In this document: piece by piece, positions 1 through 7,829 of the stretch
How the letters are laid out: the number at the start of each line of letters is the position of its first letter
Position numbering within the stretch: the stretch's first letter is position 1
Origin: Lachnospiraceae bacterium
Lineage (GTDB): Bacteria; Bacillota; Clostridia; Lachnospirales; Lachnospiraceae
Direction of reading: 5' to 3'
Length of the DNA: 64,000 bases
Assembly: GCA_017622795.1 (NCBI GenBank)
Contig: JAGAQI010000047.1
Coordinates: forward strand, 1-64,000
Made by a program: the position numbers and the translations under genes
The notes under the pieces: model-generated
Databases searched by the model: none
What the model saw: only the letters and a program-made list of their open reading frames with translations
What the model was told of the DNA's origin: nothing

Positions 1-375
1 ATGAAACAGGTCGTAATAAAAAGGCTATTGAAACAATCTGAAAGTGAAATGAATCCTAAATTTGTTGATTTTGCCGGATTTTATGGTTTCAAACCCGTTT
101 TATGCAGACCTTACAGAGGCCAGACTAAGGGTAAGGTGGAGAGCACAGTTCGCTATGTTCGTGAAAACTTCATGGTTGGAATCAGATATAATTCTTTGGA
201 TGATTGAAACGGACAAGCCCTTGCCTGGTGCCGAAAAGTCAACAACCGTGTTCATGGAACCACTAATAAGATTCCGGCACAGCAACTGGCGGAGGAATGC
301 CTTCAGCCGATGCTCCGTGAATATATCATAGATAAAATGAATGTCAGAAAAAGAAGAATAAAGGAATCTAATTGA
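1..375 (+). pseudogene. IS21-family transposase (IstA) C-terminal fragment, interrupted by a stop
   Basis: The window opens inside a reading frame resembling the catalytic-core end and C-terminus of IS21-type IstA, with VDFAGFYGFKPVLCRPY and KGKVESTVRYV typical of the DDE integrase core. The frame hits TGA at 205-207, then continues in the same frame for 55 codons (NGQALAWCRKVNNRVHGTT, a normal IS21 continuation) to a stop at 373-375. In relatives this position is usually Leu, so one base change (TTA or TTG to TGA) explains the stop. No istB follows. This is a dead remnant, and its upstream part lies outside the window. Confidence 0.75.
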
Positions 376-425
376 AAGGGGGCATAATCAAAACAGCTTA
401 GGAGAAGGAGTTTGTTTATAGTCTA

Positions 426-457
426 AACAGCTTGTGTGAATGCGCAAGCTGTTTTTT
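426..457 (+). terminator. Rho-independent terminator
   Basis: A perfect 9-bp stem (426-434 with 445-453, arms AACAGCTTG and CAAGCTGTT) with a 10-nt loop is followed by a T run. It ends transcription from the IS21 remnant just before the IS200 left end. IS200-type elements often sit next to terminators. Confidence 0.75.
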
Positions 458-525
458 GTATTAAGAAAACCACGCGATAGTCGCGTGGTTCCATAGAGCT
501 TTAGCGTTGAATCCTGTCAATAACA

Positions 526-588
526 CTCCTAATGTGTATAATAAAGGCGTGACCTGCCAGTTACGCAAATAAAAATACACATTAGGAG
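526..588 (+). promoter_or_regulatory. tnpA 5' leader hairpin that sequesters the Shine-Dalgarno site
   Basis: A perfect 14-bp inverted repeat (526-539 with 575-588; arms CTCCTAATGTGTAT and ATACACATTAGGAG) buries most of the AGGAGG ribosome site (584-589) of the gene starting at 598. The TATAAT inside the first arm (537-542) could also be a -10 box. In Salmonella IS200 a comparable leader stem represses transposase translation, so the same role is inferred here. Confidence 0.7.
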
Positions 589-597
589 GACAGTATA

Positions 598-1068
598 ATG
601 TCAGAACAAAATACTGATGCAAAAAGTTTAGCACACACAAGATGGAATTGCAAATATCATGTGGTATTTGCACCAAAGTATAGAAGAAAAGTATTCTTCC
701 AAGAAAAGAGAGAGGATATCAGAGAAATAATTAGAACTCTGTGTCAATGGAAGGGTGTGGATATCATTGAAGGAGAAATATGTCCGGACCACATTCTTCT
801 GTTGCTAAGTATCCCGCCCAAAATGAGCGTTTCGGGTTTTATGGGATACCTAAAGGGAAAAAGTAGTGTAATGATTTTTCAAAAGTATGGGAACATGAAG
901 TTTGCCTACCGAAATCGCGAGTTTTGGTGTAAGGGATACTATGTGGATACTGTAGGAAAGAACACTGCTGCAATAAGAAGTTATATAGCCAACCAGCTGA
1001 AGCAGGATCAAGAGTGTGACCAGTTGACACTGTTTGACCCGAGAGACCCGTTCACGGGTAGCAAGTAA
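598..1068 (+). CDS. tnpA: IS200/IS605 transposase TnpA (Y1 HUH family), probably inactive
   Basis: A 156-aa protein of normal IS200 TnpA length. It would cut and rejoin single-stranded DNA at the element ends through a tyrosine. It has the expected opening (WNCKYHVVFAPKYRRK), SIPPKMSVSGFMGYLKGKSS, and the C-terminal helix RSYIANQ carrying the presumed catalytic Tyr129 and metal ligand Gln133 (same four-residue spacing as Y127/Q131 of IS608 TnpA). The HUH motif reads PDHILLLL: His65 is kept, but the second His is Leu67 (codon CTT at 796-798, one change from CAT). Loss of a metal ligand should abolish cleavage. Start chosen by AGGAGG 8 nt upstream. Confidence 0.85.
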   Translation: MSEQNTDAKSLAHTRWNCKYHVVFAPKYRRKVFFQEKREDIREIIRTLCQWKGVDIIEGEICPDHILLLLSIPPKMSVSGFMGYLKGKSSVMIFQKYGNMKFAYRNREFWCKGYYVDTVGKNTAAIRSYIANQLKQDQECDQLTLFDPRDPFTGSK

Positions 1069-1273
1069 TCCCACGCGCGGCTGGCAGGCCAACAAAAGAC
1101 GCACTTGTGCGTGGCTTGTAGTATTAGGGCTATGCCCGAAAAGAAATAATTATTTCGCAACAGAAAAGAGTAATCCCGCAAAAACTAAATAGCTTTATTG
1201 CTCAATTTCGGTGTATAATAAAAACAACGTGGGAAACGAGGGGTTTCCAAAATCAGAAAGGAAGGTATTTAAC

Positions 1274-1894
1274 ATGCAGATTTTATCAGTAAACAGCCCG
1301 GAATTTAAGGCTTACGGAAAGGTAATCGACAACGTTAATTTTGCTCCGTTAGTGGAGGCATTAAAGAAAACAGAATTACCGGAAAATGTAGTGTATCAGC
1401 CAAGTGTTGCAGCATTGGAAGCAACAGAAACTTTTAAGAAACTGGAAGAGGTTACCTATGGCTGCATGCCAATTCAGATCGGTTATTGCAACGGCCACAA
1501 TAACAAGCTCAATGCGCTGGAATATCACAGAGATTCCGAAATCAATGTAGCAGCAACGGACGCAATTCTTTTGTTAGGTTTGTTAAGTGAGGTGGAAGCA
1601 GACTTTACATACGACACTGCAAAGGTGAAGGCATTCTTCCTTCCGGCAGGCACAGCAGTAGAAGTTTATGCAACTACTCTTCACTATGCACCATGCGGCG
1701 TTGACGGCGCAGGTTTCCAGGTTGCCATTGTTCTTCCGAAGGGAACAAACTATGACCTTCCTGCTGCAAAGCTTAACGCGGAGGGCGAAGACAAGTTAAT
1801 CACAGCGGTAAATAAGTGGTTAATCGGACATCCGGAAGGTGGTCTTGCGGAAGGCAGCTTCTTAGGATTAAAGGGAGAAAATTTGAGCGTATAG
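1274..1894 (+). CDS. DUF4867-like cupin-fold protein of unknown function
   Basis: A 206-aa protein that I place, from memory, in the DUF4867 group of cupin-like proteins often found in Lachnospiraceae. Visible features are GYCNGHNNKLNALEYHRDSE, rich in possible metal ligands (His, Glu, Asp), and FFLPAGTAVEVYATTLHYAPC, a typical cupin second half with a further His. No signal peptide. The ATG at 1274 is preferred over an upstream ATG at 1211 because AAAGGAAGG lies directly before it. A TATAAT at 1214-1219 could be its -10 box, but I see no convincing -35. It is monocistronic, with a terminator immediately after. Its biochemical role is not known to me. Confidence 0.75.
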   Translation: MQILSVNSPEFKAYGKVIDNVNFAPLVEALKKTELPENVVYQPSVAALEATETFKKLEEVTYGCMPIQIGYCNGHNNKLNALEYHRDSEINVAATDAILLLGLLSEVEADFTYDTAKVKAFFLPAGTAVEVYATTLHYAPCGVDGAGFQVAIVLPKGTNYDLPAAKLNAEGEDKLITAVNKWLIGHPEGGLAEGSFLGLKGENLSV

Positions 1895-1920
1895 TAAGTA
1901 CCATTTAAGGCAAATACAGA

Positions 1921-1950
1921 AAAAGCTTCCCAATCAAGGGAAGCTTTTTT
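1921..1950. terminator. Bidirectional terminator between the cupin gene and argC
   Basis: An 11-bp stem, AAAAGCTTCCC (1921-1931) with GGGAAGCTTTT (1938-1948), has A runs on one side and T runs on the other. It can serve the plus-strand gene ending at 1894 and the minus-strand argC ending at 1979. Confidence 0.8.
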
Positions 1951-1978
1951 GCGTTATGTAAACTATTGGATGAAATAA

Positions 1979-2959
1979 CTACAGATTCAACCCCTTATCT
2001 TCAGGAGCACCAATCATCAGGTTCATACACTGGATGGCTGCACCGGAGGCACCCTTTCCGAGGTTGTCAAAGCGGGTGGAAACTACCATGCGCTCATCGT
2101 TACCGTAAACCAATACTTCCATGCCGTCATAGCCGGTGATGGTGTTGGCGGAGAGGAAGTTGCCGGTAATCTGCTCGTCATCAAGGGCAAGAACCTTGAC
2201 AAACTTCTGGTCTTCGTAGTGCTTTGCAAAAACTTCGTGGAGTTCTTTTAAGGTAACTTTCTTTGCAAGAGCATCTGCGTGGAACGGAATGGTAACAATC
2301 ATGCCGCTGTAATAGTCACATACCTGCGGAAGGAAAATTGGCTCATGGGTAAGACCCGGAATTGCCTTCATTTCCTTTAAGTGCTTATGCTGCTGGGCAA
2401 GAGCGTACTGGCGAGGGGAGCAGAGCGGGTCGTGGGCATCACCGGTGGTTTTTCCCATGGCACGGGTATCTGCGTCCTGATACTGTGCAATGGCTTTTTT
2501 GCCTGCTCCGCTGTAGCCGGAAATGGCTGCACAGGTAATCAGCGCATCTTCGGTAATGAGGCCTGCCTGCACAAGCGGATATACAATGGCATTGAAACCG
2601 CTGGCATAACAGCCCGGAACCGCAACACGCTTGCTGTTTTTAATACCTTCCTTGTGAGCAGCGGAAAGTTCAGGAAAACCGTAGTTCCAGTCCGGATTGG
2701 TGCGGTGTGCAGTGGAAGCATCAATGATGCGCACATTCGGATTTTCTACATAGCTTACTGCTTCAATGGAAGCGGCATCCGGCAGGCACAGGAAGGTGAT
2801 GTCGGATTCATTAATTTTCTTTTTTACTTCGGCAGGGTCCTTTCTGAGCTCGGAATCGATCGGAATGAGTTCGATATCGTCGCGGCCTGCAAAACGCTCT
2901 AAAATACGTAAACCGGTGGTGCCTTCGCCGCCGTTAATAAATACTTTTGTCTTATTCAT
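1979..2959 (-). CDS. argC: N-acetyl-gamma-glutamyl-phosphate reductase, short type
   Basis: A 326-aa NADPH-dependent enzyme that reduces N-acetylglutamyl phosphate to the semialdehyde, the third step of arginine synthesis. The N-terminal Rossmann segment reads KVFINGGEGTTGLRI, and the catalytic cysteine is in VPGCYASGFNA. The length and the early Rossmann motif match the shorter ArgC type (about 310-330 aa), not the 345-aa form. Start is the ATG at 2959, preceded by AGAAAGGAAG; the open frame upstream lacks a ribosome site. It stands alone, without other arg genes nearby. Arginine made here could feed the agmatine route at 38424-44288, but that link is inference. Confidence 0.93.
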   Translation of the reverse strand: MNKTKVFINGGEGTTGLRILERFAGRDDIELIPIDSELRKDPAEVKKKINESDITFLCLPDAASIEAVSYVENPNVRIIDASTAHRTNPDWNYGFPELSAAHKEGIKNSKRVAVPGCYASGFNAIVYPLVQAGLITEDALITCAAISGYSGAGKKAIAQYQDADTRAMGKTTGDAHDPLCSPRQYALAQQHKHLKEMKAIPGLTHEPIFLPQVCDYYSGMIVTIPFHADALAKKVTLKELHEVFAKHYEDQKFVKVLALDDEQITGNFLSANTITGYDGMEVLVYGNDERMVVSTRFDNLGKGASGAAIQCMNLMIGAPEDKGLNL

Positions 2960-3004
2960 GGAAATGGCTTCCTTTCTGTATGTAATTGCAAAATATTTCT
3001 CATA

Positions 3005-3033
3005 ATTATACAATAAAAGAGGATAACATGCAA
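3005..3033 (-). promoter_or_regulatory. argC promoter
   Basis: On the minus strand TTGCAT (3033-3028) and TATAAT (3010-3005) are separated by exactly 17 bp, placing the start of transcription about 40 bp before the argC start codon. Confidence 0.7.
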
Positions 3034-3151
3034 GTACTGTCATTTTAACACGTTAAACAGACAGTTTAGAAAATTGCGGTTGTTAATTTCCGGGAAGTAT
3101 ATTATAGTAAAAGTACAGAACATCAATAACGGGAGATAGAAGGAGGTAACT

Positions 3152-3337
3152 ATGGGTTTCGGATACAACAGTAGAGGTATATACAGAGGAGTGACGCAAA
3201 TCGATCCACGTCTTTCTAACTGCATGGGGCCTGAGCCAAAACCAACGAAAAAGTGGCATAAAATTGTAGTAGATATTGCTACAGTTCTGGTAATCCTTGG
3301 TGCTTTTGCGTGGCTTTTCTTTCGCATTGTATCGTAG
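3152..3337 (+). CDS. Small single-pass membrane protein upstream of rhomboid
   Basis: A 61-aa protein preceded by a strong AGGAGG at good spacing. Residues 1-37 are polar with glycines and prolines (GFGYNSRGIYRG, GPEPKPTKKWHK). The C-terminal part is a single hydrophobic helix, IVVDIATVLVILGAFAWLFF, so the topology is tail-anchored with the N-terminus probably in the cytosol. I do not recognise the family. It ends 9 bp before the rhomboid gene, so the two are almost certainly cotranscribed, and a single-pass protein is a plausible rhomboid substrate or cofactor. Confidence 0.75.
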   Translation: MGFGYNSRGIYRGVTQIDPRLSNCMGPEPKPTKKWHKIVVDIATVLVILGAFAWLFFRIVS

Positions 3338-3346
3338 GTTAGAGAT

Positions 3347-3919
3347 ATGAAAAACAAGTTGAAAATTACCTGGAATTCCCCGGTGATTCTTACCTTTGTT
3401 GCCATTTGTCTGGCAGCAACCGCGTTAAATTATATTACCGGCGGAAAGTCCAATGCAATATTTTTTATGACCTATCATTCCTCTTTAAAGTCGCCCATGA
3501 CCTATGTGCGGCTTTTTAGTCATGTCTTCGGACACGCTAACTGGTCCCATTTTATCGGCAATATGAGTTATATTTTACTGCTGGGACCGCTTTTGGAGGA
3601 GAAGTACAAGTCCCAAACCCTGATTGAAGTAATTGCCATTGCGGCATTGATTACCGGACTGGTAAACTACATTTTCTTCCCGCATGTAGCACTTTGCGGC
3701 GCCAGCGGTGTGGTGTTTGCCTTTATGCTGCTTGCCTCCTTCACCAGCTTCAAAGAAGGGGAAATTCCTCTTACCTTCCTTCTTGTGGCGGTATTTTTCA
3801 TCGGACAGCAAATCATTCAGGGCCTTACCCTCGATGACAACGTTTCCAATATGGCGCATATCGTGGGCGGCATTGTCGGCGGATGGTGCGGTTATCTGCT
3901 GAACCGGAAAACGGTGTGA
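3347..3919 (+). CDS. Rhomboid-family intramembrane serine protease
   Basis: A 190-aa polytopic membrane protein of compact rhomboid length. The catalytic serine lies in CGASGVVFAFM and the catalytic histidine in NMAHIVGGIVGG. The HANWSHFIGNM segment before the second helix matches the conserved His/Asn region of rhomboids. Rhomboids cut transmembrane helices of other proteins within the bilayer. The start at 3347 lies 9 bp after the preceding stop and has only a weak GGTTAGAG ribosome site, suggesting translational coupling. Confidence 0.9.
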   Translation: MKNKLKITWNSPVILTFVAICLAATALNYITGGKSNAIFFMTYHSSLKSPMTYVRLFSHVFGHANWSHFIGNMSYILLLGPLLEEKYKSQTLIEVIAIAALITGLVNYIFFPHVALCGASGVVFAFMLLASFTSFKEGEIPLTFLLVAVFFIGQQIIQGLTLDDNVSNMAHIVGGIVGGWCGYLLNRKTV

Positions 3920-4033
3920 ACTTGGAATGGAAGTCTTACCCGGCTGTCGCTTAACAGCAAAAGAAGATTCCGGTGAAACGCAAGCAAGTAAGCAATAAAA
4001 ATATGGAAAACTAAAGAACTTTACAGAATAAAT

Positions 4034-4181
4034 ATTTTTAGCGCCTAAGGTATCTAAGTGTCCGACATCTCAAACGATAGTTGTTCGGCATGGATGGACA
4101 AGAAATGGTTTCTTGTTCCATCCGGGACGAATAACTGTCGGAGGAGTCTCGGCGGACACAGATACCTTAGGCGCTAAAAAT
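4034..4181. repeat. Long palindromic element (about 148 nt) between rhomboid and nifJ
   Basis: The outer stem is a perfect 21 bp (4034-4054 with 4161-4181). It is followed by GTGTCCG (4058-4064) with CGGACAC (4153-4159), and an inner stem of about 14 bp (4092-4105 with 4109-4123, one bulge). The middle stem (around 4074-4086 with 4127-4139) contains G-U pairs, which fits function as folded RNA. The outer arms look like an ordinary terminator with T runs both ways. It fills the 280-bp gap between two convergent genes; I see no coding capacity. Confidence 0.7.
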
Positions 4182-4198
4182 TTATCTGTAAAAAGCCC

Positions 4199-7100
4199 TT
4201 AGCTTTCCATATTTTTATACTTGTTATATCTTACGCCGGAATCTTCCTTGGCTGCCTTGAACAGCGCTTCCGCATGCTCAGGGAAGGTACGCTTTAATGC
4301 AGCGTATCTGGTTTCGCCTTCTAAGAATTCCTCGTAATCCAGGGATGGTTCCTTGGAGTCAAGCTTCATCGGCTTTTCCTCGTTCGGATTGTAGCGGTAC
4401 AGGAGCCAGTAACCGGCATCCACTGCGCGCTTCATTTCATCCTGTACGTTTGCCATACCGGCCTTGATGCCGTGGGCAGCACATGGAGTATAAGCAATGA
4501 TAACGGATGGTCCTTTGTGCATTTCTGCTTCGTGAACGGCTTTGATTAACTGGTTCGGGTCGGCACCCATAGCAACCTGGGCTACGTATACGTTGCCATA
4601 GGTCTGGAAGATGGCACCGAGATCCTTCTTTTTACTCTTCTTACCGGAAGATGCAAACTGTGCTACAGCACCAAGAGGAGTAGCCTTGGAGGACTGACCG
4701 CCGGTGTTGGAGTAGATTTCGGTATCTACCACGAAAACATTGATGTCTTCGCCGCTGGCAACCACATGGTCTAAGCCGCCGAAGCCGATATCATATGCCC
4801 AACCGTCGCCGCCGAACATCCAGAAGCACTTCTTGGAGAGCTGGTCTTTACGCTGCAAAATCTTTTCAGCCAGGGCGCTGCAAGCGGAATTCTTACAATC
4901 AGTCTTATTCTGGCAGTCAGCCACTCTGCATTCGGCAATTTGTAATGCTTCTGTCTCTAACTCAGCCACCAGTGCATCGGTTGCTTCTCTGGACTTATCA
5001 AAGTCGTCGAAAGCTTCTAACCAGTTCTTTGCTGCTTCGCTTCCGGTTTCATTTGCATATGCCTCAACCAAAGCCTTCTGGGCAAGTCTCTGCTGCTTTA
5101 CGGATAAGAACATACCAAGGGCAAGCTCTGCGTTATTTTCAAACAGGCTGTTCGTCCATGCAGGGCCGAAGCCTCTCTTGTTGGTGGTGTAAGGAATACC
5201 CGGCATTGGGGAGCCCCAGGCCTGGGAACATCCGGTGGCATTTGCCCAGTATACGCGGTCACCGAAGAGCTGGGTCAACAACTTTGCGTAAGGAGTTTCG
5301 CCACAGCCTGCACAGGCAGCGGAGAACTCGATGAGCGGCTGACGGAACTGGCTTCCCTTGATGGTGTAAGGGTTGAATAAATCGCCCTTGTCGGAATTTT
5401 CAAGACCATAGTTCCAAAGGGTCTTCTGTTCTTCCTTAAGAGTAACAGGTTCCATGGAAATAGCCTTTTCCTTAGCAGGACAGCATGCTACGCAGCTGCC
5501 GCATCCGGTACAGTCATAGGTGGAAACCTGCATGGAAAAGTGCAGGCCCTTAGCTGCAGCACCCATAGCAGGAACGGTTTCAAAGCCTTCCGGAGCATTT
5601 GCTTTTTCTTCATCATTCAGTAAATATGGACGGATAACAGCGTGCGGACAAACCAGGGCACACTTGTTACACTGAATACACTTGGAGGAATCCCAAACCG
5701 GAACCTTCAGGGCAATACCGCGTTTTTCGTAAGCGGTAAGACCAAGGTCGATACGGCCGTCCTCGTAGCCCTTGAAAGCACTGACAGGTAAATCATCACC
5801 CTTCTGCTTGTTAATTGGCTCCAAGATGCCGGTAACTACGGCAGGAACATCTGCAGTAGCAGCGGCTTCGCAAACGTCTTCTGCGTTTTTCCAAGAAGCA
5901 GGAACGTCCACTTTTACAATCTGGGTAGCACCTGCGTCGATGGCAGCAACGTTCTTGGCTACTACATCGTCACCCTTGGCAAAGTAAGTTTTACGGGTGG
6001 CAGTTTTAATCATATCCAGAGCTTCTTCCGTAGGAATTACCTGCATCAGGGCAAAGAAGGAAGCCTGCAGTACGGTATTGGTGTGGCTGCCAAGGCCTAA
6101 TTCCTGGGCAATCTTATTTGCGTCAACCACATAGAAGTTGATGTTCTTTTCTGCAATCTGACGACGAACCTTAGCCGGAATGTGTGCTTCCAGCTCTGCA
6201 CCGGTCCAGCTGCAGTTCAGAAGGAAAGTACCGCCTTCCACGATTTCATCTACGATATCGTACTGGGTGATGTAACTCTGGTTGTGGCAGGCTACAAAGT
6301 CAGCTGCCTTTACATAATAGGAGCTGGTAATCGGTTCGTCACTAAATCTTAAGTGGGACTTTGTCACACCAAAGGATTTCTTTGCATCGTATTCAAAATA
6401 AGCCTGAGCAAACTTATCGGTATTGTCGTTGATAATGCGGACGGTGTTGTGGTTGGCACCTACGGTACCGTCACCGCCGAGACCCCAGAACTTACAACGG
6501 ATAACCCCCGGTTTGCTGTCGGAAAACGGCTTTACATCTAAGGACAGATGGGTAACATCGTCGTTGATACCGATGGTGAAGCTGTTCTTTGGAGCATCGC
6601 TTGCCAGGTTCTCAAATACGGCAAGAATCTGGGCAGGGTCGGTATCCTTGGAGCTTAAACCGTAACGGCCGCCGATTACCTTAATATCTCTATCAGAGTT
6701 CATGAGTACGGAGCAGACATCCTCAAAGAGAGGTTCGCCGGCAGCACCCATAGCCTTACAACGGTCAAGGACTGCAATGCGCTTTACGTTTGCAGGAAGT
6801 GTATTCAAGAAGTACTTTGCGGAGAACGGGCGGTATAAATGAACCTGAAGGAAACCTACCTTCTTGCCTTCTTTACGAAGAGCATCCACCGCATCGCGGA
6901 TAACACCACTGGCAGAACCCATGGCAATGACAACGTCTGTGGCATCGGCATCACCATAGTAATTGAATACGTGGTAGTCACGGCCGGTAATCTTATTGAT
7001 TTCGCCTAAGTACTTTTCTACGATGTCAGGAAGGGCATCATAGAAGGTGTTGTGGGCTTCTCTTACCTGGAAGTAAACGTCGCCGTTCTGTACGGTGTTT

Positions 7101-7747
7101 CTAAGGGTTGGATGTTCCGGATTTAATGAACCGTCTCTAAATTCTTTTAAGGCATCCTGGTTGATGAGGGCGCCTACAGCGTCCATGTCAGGAAGCTCGA
7201 TTTTGTTGATTTCGTGGGAGGTACGGAAACCGTCGAAGAAATGCATAAACGGAATTCTTCCCTCAATAGCGGATAAATGTGCCACCGGTGCAAGGTCTGC
7301 CACTTCCTGAACACTGCCGGAGGAGAGCATGGCAAAACCGGTCTGGCGGCAGGCCATAACGTCGGAATGGTCGCCGAAAATACTCATGGCATGGGTTCCC
7401 ACGGTACGGGATGCTACATGGAGTACAGCAGGAAGTCTTTCGCCTGCGATACGGTAAAGTACCGGCACCATAAGCATTAAGCCCTGGGAAGAAGTGTATG
7501 TAGTAGCAAGGGAGCCGGTCTGAAGGGCACCGTGCACTGCGGTGATGGCTCCGGCTTCGGACTGCATTTCAGTTAAAGTAACAGTCTGACCGAATACGTT
7601 TTTACGTCCCTTGGCGGACCAGGCATCGGTAAGGCCGGCCATCGGGGAGGATGGTGTAATCGGATAAATAGCGGCTATCTCGGTAAAGGGATAGGCCATA
7701 TGTGCGGCAGCTTCGTTGCCGTCCATGGTTACATAATTCTTTGGCAT
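4199..7747 (-). CDS. nifJ: Pyruvate:ferredoxin (flavodoxin) oxidoreductase
   Basis: A 1182-aa single-chain enzyme that oxidises pyruvate and CoA to acetyl-CoA and CO2 and reduces ferredoxin, central to clostridial fermentation. Domains in order: N-terminal pyruvate/TPP domain (YPITPSSPM near 28), gamma-type domain near 415-600, a two-[4Fe-4S] ferredoxin domain (CIQCNKCALVC, 690-700; CTGCGSCVACC, 746-756), CAGCGE (812-817) for the proximal cluster, and the TPP-binding GDGWAYDIG (980-988). A Cys-bearing stretch near 940-956 looks longer than in the PFORs I remember. The start at 7747 has GAGAGG 9 nt upstream, better than the ATG nine codons earlier. It is monocistronic. Confidence 0.97.
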   Translation of the reverse strand: MPKNYVTMDGNEAAAHMAYPFTEIAAIYPITPSSPMAGLTDAWSAKGRKNVFGQTVTLTEMQSEAGAITAVHGALQTGSLATTYTSSQGLMLMVPVLYRIAGERLPAVLHVASRTVGTHAMSIFGDHSDVMACRQTGFAMLSSGSVQEVADLAPVAHLSAIEGRIPFMHFFDGFRTSHEINKIELPDMDAVGALINQDALKEFRDGSLNPEHPTLRNTVQNGDVYFQVREAHNTFYDALPDIVEKYLGEINKITGRDYHVFNYYGDADATDVVIAMGSASGVIRDAVDALRKEGKKVGFLQVHLYRPFSAKYFLNTLPANVKRIAVLDRCKAMGAAGEPLFEDVCSVLMNSDRDIKVIGGRYGLSSKDTDPAQILAVFENLASDAPKNSFTIGINDDVTHLSLDVKPFSDSKPGVIRCKFWGLGGDGTVGANHNTVRIINDNTDKFAQAYFEYDAKKSFGVTKSHLRFSDEPITSSYYVKAADFVACHNQSYITQYDIVDEIVEGGTFLLNCSWTGAELEAHIPAKVRRQIAEKNINFYVVDANKIAQELGLGSHTNTVLQASFFALMQVIPTEEALDMIKTATRKTYFAKGDDVVAKNVAAIDAGATQIVKVDVPASWKNAEDVCEAAATADVPAVVTGILEPINKQKGDDLPVSAFKGYEDGRIDLGLTAYEKRGIALKVPVWDSSKCIQCNKCALVCPHAVIRPYLLNDEEKANAPEGFETVPAMGAAAKGLHFSMQVSTYDCTGCGSCVACCPAKEKAISMEPVTLKEEQKTLWNYGLENSDKGDLFNPYTIKGSQFRQPLIEFSAACAGCGETPYAKLLTQLFGDRVYWANATGCSQAWGSPMPGIPYTTNKRGFGPAWTNSLFENNAELALGMFLSVKQQRLAQKALVEAYANETGSEAAKNWLEAFDDFDKSREATDALVAELETEALQIAECRVADCQNKTDCKNSACSALAEKILQRKDQLSKKCFWMFGGDGWAYDIGFGGLDHVVASGEDINVFVVDTEIYSNTGGQSSKATPLGAVAQFASSGKKSKKKDLGAIFQTYGNVYVAQVAMGADPNQLIKAVHEAEMHKGPSVIIAYTPCAAHGIKAGMANVQDEMKRAVDAGYWLLYRYNPNEEKPMKLDSKEPSLDYEEFLEGETRYAALKRTFPEHAEALFKAAKEDSGVRYNKYKNMES

Positions 7748-7788
7748 TATAGTGTACCTCTCATTTTCTAACAACTTGTTTATATGCT

Positions 7789-7817
7789 ATGATAGGCTGT
7801 TACAAAAAATTTTGCAA
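7789..7817 (-). promoter_or_regulatory. Candidate nifJ promoter
   Basis: Minus-strand TTGCAA (7817-7812) and TATCAT (7794-7789) have 17-bp spacing, about 40 bp before the nifJ start. The -10 is imperfect and the boxes overlap a stem-loop, so this is a moderate call. Confidence 0.4.
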
Positions 7818-7827
7818 CAGCCTTTTT
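7794..7827. terminator. Stem-loop between the synthetase fusion gene and nifJ
   Basis: AGGCTGTT and CAAAA (7794-7807) pair with TTTTG and AACAGCCT (7810-7823). The T tract lies on the plus-strand side, so as a terminator for the minus-strand operon ending at 7830 it is only fair. It may also act as a 3'-end stabiliser. Confidence 0.5.
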
Positions 7828-7829
7828 CA

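Larger units (their letters stand above)
466..1140 (+). mobile_element. IS200/IS605-family element (tnpA only), ends approximate
   Basis: A single-gene IS200-like element. The left end has a subterminal hairpin with a perfect 10-bp stem (468-477 with 481-490, loop TAG). The right end has nested short hairpins: CCACGC at 1071-1076 pairs with GCGTGG at 1109-1114, an alternative ACGCAC/GTGCGT hairpin lies at 1099-1112, and GGGC/GCCC lies at 1127-1137. This family has subterminal hairpins instead of terminal inverted repeats and moves as single-stranded DNA. No tnpB is present. The exact cleavage sites are not determined. Confidence 0.75.
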
